Source: Rotaria sordida (Eukaryota > Rotifera > Eurotatoria > Philodinida > Philodinidae). From it: a stretch of DNA of 64,000 nucleotides. This document shows positions 58,483 through 64,000 of this stretch, piece by piece. Each line of letters begins with the position of its first letter. Position 1 is the stretch's first letter. The stretch lies in the NCBI GenBank assembly GCA_905250125.1, contig CAJNOL010000968.1, forward strand, positions 26,446 through 90,445, in the 5' to 3' direction. The notes beneath the pieces are model-generated. The model was given only the letters and a program-made list of their open reading frames with translations. It was not told the DNA's origin and did no database searches. The position numbers and the translations under genes were made by a program.

Positions 58483-61400
58483 TGAAATAAATATGATGAA
58501 TATTGTTGTTGTTGTTGTCGTCTGAAATTTATGATAACAATTATATCAATCTAAAATAAGAATAAGCGGAAGAAAAAAAAATCAGCATTGTGAATCGTAA
58601 TAAAGGTAATGGTTGTATATATATGTGTGTGTGTATGTGAGATTATTCAGGGTATTTTTGTTGTTATAGTATTTCGACTGAATAATATCAGCAAAATAAC
58701 ACGAGCGAAAAAGAACAGGGAGAAAAATCTATTGATGGATCATGTATAAAAAGCTTCATAGCTAAAAATGTGACTAATAATGCAAGACGAAGAATCTCGG
58801 AGTTTTTTTCTTTCTTCTTACCTACTTTTTTTTCTTTCGATGGTAACAACAGTGGAGTCTTTTTTTTTCTTTTTTTTTTGCATTTTTCTGTAAAACTACC
58901 GCTATGAATTTATGCCGGCAGTAGTCATTAATAATCATCAGTCTTACGGAGGTCTACTACAAAAGCATACGTCTACATATCCATTGCATTTCTCTTTCTC
59001 TCAACTTTACTTTTCTCTCTCTCTCTCTCTCTTTTATTGTTGCTCTTTACCATCGTATTAAATTGTTGGCACAGAACAAGAGTAAAAGAATAATTCTATC
59101 TATAACATAATCAACAAAAGCATGCGACATAAAAAAGAAAAAGAAAAAGACTATAATGTATACTGATGGTAGCATTGCTCTTCTATTTATGCAATAACTT
59201 ATGAAAATGTTTCTCCAAAGCATTGGCATCTTCAAAGGAAGAGGAAGAAAAAAACAATATTGAACAACGCACATATTGCTATGACTCGTCATATTACTGT
59301 GATAATGGGCACCACATATTTACAGTCATCATTAGGAAAGGAAGAAGTAGAAGAAAGAAACACATATATATATATATATATATATAAAAAAAAGAAAGAT
59401 GAAAAAAAAAAGAAAGAGTATAATACGAAAGAACAACGGCATTAGTCAAAATAATTCTAAAAAAAAAATACGCCAAAGACAATTCAATTAGAAAAACTTA
59501 TGTAAAGACAAATCTATCATAAATTTGTCTCTTTTAATATTAAGAAAAATAAGTTAAATATTGCATAGTGTAAACGAATAAAATAGATCTAATGGGATAT
59601 GCGACAGCTGTAGCACGTTGTCATGTCCTTGATTTTGGACGTGACATATTGTAATGTGCATTGGTTGATATAGTATTATTTCAATTTGATACATGCCCTT
59701 CAGTTGAAAGAAAAAATTACTTGCCTATAGAATTTTACAACAAAAAGAACAAATATTCTCTACAAAAAAGACTGAAAGAAGAAGATAGACCTCAAGATAG
59801 AAAAGAAATTTAACATGTGAAATGCGCATGATTTTTTTTTTTTTTTAATGGGAATGCTTGTTTTCAATGTTGCTTATAGAAAAGAAACCAAGTAAGAAAA
59901 AAAAAAATAATGCAAAGAAAAAAAACTCAATTATAACACGCATTATTTGATTGAGAATTATGTGCATAAAACACCAATCAAGGATTGTTCTTTAGTATGT
60001 AAGCAGAAAAGAGTAGAAAATTATCGTTTTATTATATGTGTAGAAAATCAAATAAATACTCAGAGTAATATTTTCAAATTTGACTAAATCAATAATAAAC
60101 ACAATCATATTTACTTTACATACAATAAAATATATCTGTCAACGGAAATGAAAAAATTTGAAAAGAACAAGTGTTTCTCCTAGTTTTTTCCTTAATATTT
60201 GCTGTAAAAAAAAATCTCCTAGGTATCCTATTTTACTTGTCTTGAGTATTTTTTTTTTTTCTTCTCTTATTCTTCCGACCAAGTACTACTTGCTGTCGTC
60301 AACCGAACATTATTTTTTAATTAAATCTAGAAAAAAAAAAAAAAACAAAAAGAACGAAAGAAGAAAAAAAAAATGAACAAAACATTGTCGTTGTCATTAT
60401 ACCAGTCCTATATACATAATATACCGGACAAATAAAGAAAATATGAATCCATTTGTCCGATCTCTTATCTAAGAGTTATAAAATGAAGTAAACATTTGAA
60501 CAAAAAAAAAATCATGAATTTAATTTTAACAGATTATTGTTATATCTATTAAGTCTAGACACAAAAGAATTCTTTACTTAAAACAGAACACCAACTATAA
60601 AAAAAGCAAAAAAAACGTAAGTGCTCTTCTAATAGACATGTGAAAAAATCATGCAATCAAGGAAATAAAAAACGATCAGGCGAGACTTTTTTTTTTTTCG
60701 AAAGTTTAAGTGTTTGATCATTATAGTTCATTGCAAATGATGAACTTAAATAAAAGAAATAACACTTAAATAAATTAATATTTTCGATTAAGACAAAAAA
60801 AAAAAATGGTTCATTAAATTTAGCGAGAAGATCAACCAAAAAAAAAACAGAAGGTTAGCAGTTGCCGTGTTTTTTCTTTTATTAGAAATAATATCTAAAA
60901 TTAAAAACAGAAGAAAAAGAACTGAATGATCAATATCAAAACCTGATTTTATTTAATCTCAAATAATACATAAAGCAAATAAGATAAAACATCGTGTGGT
61001 GTTTGAATAGATCAAAATTCATTATATATATATATATATTTTTTTTTTCATTGAGTATTCGCTTTCTATATTATCTTAATCTATATGTCAACGAAATCGA
61101 AAGAATGTGTCATTCATTTTTCTTCGTTCAAGTAACAAACGAATACAATAAATTGAATGTCGTGAAAAAAAAAATATTATGTATTTATATATTTGACCAT
61201 TATCTACATGAAAAATATCAAACAAAATACTGATAGGAATATTTTATTTGAATAAAGGATTAAATATTTGACTGAATGATTATTCTAATAGTATTGCTCC
61301 AAAAATAAAATAAAGTAAATTTTATTATATTATAATCTTCTAATTAAAATAGACTATTATTATTATTTTTATACTACAGACAGATTTCTTATCAGTGAAT

Positions 61401-61945
61401 TTCTTCGTAGAGAACAAGTATTTATTCTCATGATTGTTCTATTGTTATTGATCGTTTCATTTTTAATATTGATTAATTATTGTTTAGATCAGATAACAAT
61501 ATTTCAAAATGTTCTAACTATATATAACTTACAGTCAATAGTATGACAAACAAGCAGATCAAAATCATGAATTTGCTCATATTACATATAAACTACAATA
61601 TGTGAGCAAACACTTCTTTTCCCTTTTTTTAGGTACGTCCTTATCTACAACTAAAACACTAAGAACTGTAATATCAATAGCAAACAAATCATTAATCGTA
61701 CACAAAATTACATGTTGTTGATATATTTAGTATTATTTCATAATACGATAGCCTTCTCAATAATCATCTCTTGACTGTTCAGTCTTGATGAAATTTTCAG
61801 AAGAAGTGTATCTAGAACTAGGAAGTTCATAGTATAAGTTTCAGTTCGATACATTAAATCTTTGAAGAGTTAATTTAATATTATGGGTTAAAATATAAGT
61901 ATCCATGCATTCATTTCAAATGTTAGAAAATTCGAATGAGTTGTA
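58483..61945. other. Gene-less stretch downstream of the palindrome
   Basis: No gene recognised. The sequence is very A+T-rich with many poly-A/poly-T runs, a CT tract (about 59013-59032), a (TA)n run (about 59365-59386) and a GT-rich tract near 58624. Open frames in it are composed of Lys, Phe and Ile runs and look like chance. Confidence 0.5.
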
Positions 61946-62483
61946 AGGTTCCGGAAATGCAAAATTAAAGCAGATTTTTTTTTCTTTTTTTTATATATGA
62001 TTAGATAGAGCTTGACGAGCTGATCAAGAATATGTGTGTTTTAAATTTTTTGGAGTGAATTTTTAGTTAAAAATTCTCAGTTTTCTCCTATAACCTATTG
62101 TCTTCAAAAAAGAAAACAAAAAGTCAATTTTCAATTATTTTTCATTTGTTTCAAATTCTAAAACTGTTTGTTTCGTATTCAGTATGAAAAACTGAATCTA
62201 AGAAAATCATTTTAAAATGATTTTCTTAGATTCAGTTTTTCATACTGAATACGAAACAAACAGTTTTAGAATTTGAAACAAATGAAAAATAATTGAAAAT
62301 TGACTTTTTGTTTTCTTTTTTGAAGACAATAGGTTATAGGAGAAAACTGAGAATTTTTAACTAAAAATTCACTCCAAAAAATTTAAAACACACATATTCT
62401 TGATCAGCTCGTCAAGCTCTATCTAATCATATATAAAAAAAAGAAAAAAAAAAATCTGCTTTAATTTTGCATTTCCGGAACCT
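61946..62483. mobile_element. Near-perfect 538-bp palindrome (MITE) with TA duplication
   Basis: The two arms meet at CATTTTAAAATG (62208-62219) with no loop and are identical as far as I can read, except for a 2-base length difference in an A/T run. The ends are AGGTTCCGGAAATGC and its complement, flanked by TA on both sides (61944-61945 and 62484-62485). This suggests a very young non-autonomous Tc1/mariner-like element, or an assembly inversion artefact. It has no coding capacity. Confidence 0.85.
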
Positions 62484-64000
62484 TATATTGTAGCCAAGAT
62501 GTAGCGCTACAACTAAAATTTGTTACTGTTAACTTGTAGAGCTAAATTTTGACACTGAGTCCAGCTTTCTAGCGTTTAAAATGGCGAAAAAATCAATATG
62601 AAAAGTCTCTGTGTAAGAAAAACGTAAAATTAGTTCTACACTTTTTTCTTCTATAAACTGATATAAAAAGAATCTTTGACTAATTTATCATAGATCATCG
62701 ATTAGAATAAATCAAATAAACGTATATAAGAATGTGAGTCTTCAATTTACCTATACTTTCATTTTATTCTATGATTTTTTTATGTTCGAGTGTTGTATTC
62801 ACTTATCATACTTACCGATGCATGATAGTTATTTTTGTCACTGCCAAAAGTTAACAGACAACCTTGAAAGACTTTAAAAATCAAAGTTTTTATTAAAAAA
62901 AAAATCTTATTTTCTTCGGTATAAGTGTTTCGAAAAAAAATTGGTGTAATACCCTTAAATCAATAGACTATAGTGCATTTGAGAATAGATATTTTGCTCT
63001 ATTTAACAAGCTATAAATCACAAAATCAATAAATTTGACTTTTTCTGAAGGGATCTCTTAAATCACTATATTTTATTAGGTTGACTGTAGAAAGATTAAA
63101 AAGAAAATACCAAAAAATTGAAAATGATTGAAAAGTGCATTAGAAAATTCTGACTACCAAGATACATTCTTTATTGTATGAGATAAAACTAACATTCTAA
63201 TAGGGATTATACATGAATCAAGACAAAAACAAAAAAGAATTTTCACAAAATTTACGTATTTCAATTTTTTTCTTTATTTGTAGGATGACTATGATCATCA
63301 ATCATTTTAATAAATTGGTTATTCAAAGTTGTATGAATATTTGCTACGTGTATATTTCCTAATTGTTTCAATTTGAAATTATAATCATCTAATAATAACA
63401 AAAATTTCATTTTTTATGAATTAATAAAATATAACTGAGAATGTTGGTTGACCTACATCAAATGAAGACGAAGTAGTCGCAGCAATGATGATTGACCTTT
63501 AGTTATATAGTAATTATTTTTTCGATTTAGTTAATCTTTATTATAGTTCCGTGCGGGATGGGATAGTCCCATCCTACGCGGAATTCTGATTTCCATTACT
63601 TCTGATTACAGATATAAATCAATAGAATAATGCCCATTTGATTCCAATCGAACAAAACTGCTGATAGATCGTTCAGTATGATGTGCGCTATAATGATGTC
63701 CGTGTTAGAGTTAAAAAGAGCGGGTGTAATCTCAATAGCGGGACAACGACAACAACTAGTCACCTGCAGTTTACAGCAATCGAAAGAAAGAAAGTTTGGA
63801 CGTCTTTTTGTCTGATATTGTATAAGATAAAAATTATTTTAAAATGCATTAAATTTGCAAAACATTCAAAAAAAAATGCATGAAAATAGTGTTTTGTTTC
63901 GATGTAATTTTCACTGTGACATATACTTCAGATAGAGGAATTTTACTTAGGTATATCCAAAAGTAATGTCGCCTCTATCTCATTTCTCTATTAAAAGGTC
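62484..64000. other. Gene-less 3' end of the window
   Basis: No gene recognised. Two structured spots are present. A G+C-rich hairpin lies at 63547-63582, with arms TTCCGTGCGGGATGGGA and TCCCATCCTACGCGGAA around TAG. A mariner-like end, TTAGGTATATCCAAAAGTAA, starts at about 63947 and would continue past the window. Confidence 0.5.
63547..63582. repeat. G+C-rich short hairpin
   Basis: Arms of about 16-17 bases around a 3-base loop, in strong contrast to the A+T-rich surroundings. It could be the stub of an inverted-repeat element or a structured RNA element; nothing decides between these. Confidence 0.6.

Overview
The window looks like animal nuclear DNA, most likely from a bdelloid rotifer. 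It is strongly A+T-rich. Its genes are split by many introns of roughly 45-70 bp with GT...AG ends. The gene families are metazoan: a TBX1/10-type T-box factor, a claudin-type four-span protein, BACURD/KCTD, NEK1-type kinase, GPLD1 and PTRH2. One intronless gene joins an arginine-type ADP-ribosyltransferase domain to tandem tetratricopeptide repeats, an architecture known to be abundant in Rotaria and Adineta. The bdelloid assignment is inference; a lophotrochozoan-like animal with compact introns is the safer statement.

Layout. 1-3.7 kb holds no recognisable gene. A GPLD1-like gene (plus strand, 3.7-6.0 kb) runs into a 100-N assembly gap and faces a 23-exon NEK1/NEK5-type kinase gene (minus, 6.1-14.6 kb). 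A small SPCS1 gene (plus) follows. 15.5-24.6 kb is a gene-poor block of decayed tandem repeats and inverted-repeat transposons. Four genes then lie head to tail on the minus strand (24.7-32.0 kb): an RBM4/RBM14-like RRM protein, a NUDT17-like Nudix hydrolase, PTRH2 and a BACURD Cullin-3 adaptor. Short gaps and splice-acceptor-like AGs directly before two of the start codons suggest possible co-transcription with spliced-leader addition. Next come an LRRC14/PRAME-like gene (plus, 36.0-40.0 kb) with two transposons in its first intron, the ADP-ribosyltransferase/TPR gene (41.4-43.8 kb), a decayed CCT3 fragment (45.7-45.95 kb), a nested transposon (46.6-47.9 kb), the T-box gene (minus, 48.7-51.1 kb) and the claudin-like gene (minus, 57.9-58.5 kb). 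The last 5.5 kb has no recognised gene but contains a near-perfect 538-bp palindrome.

The multi-exon models were built by hand: splice sites were chosen so that phases match and each complete model totals a multiple of three. Lengths are NEK1-type 1092 aa, SPCS1 113, BACURD 311, PTRH2 194, NUDT17-like 278, RRM 331, LRRC14-like 566 and T-box 520.

The dominant unexplained structure is a set of at least ten fold-back elements with long inverted arms and little or no coding capacity. They carry the end signatures of different DNA-transposon superfamilies: 8-bp duplication with CAGG ends (hAT), TTAA (piggyBac-like) and TA (Tc1/mariner-like). One is inserted inside another, and the outer element's second arm preserves the empty site. 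The genes appear to be ordinary housekeeping and developmental genes. I see no pathway linking them, apart from the possible four-gene minus-strand transcription unit.
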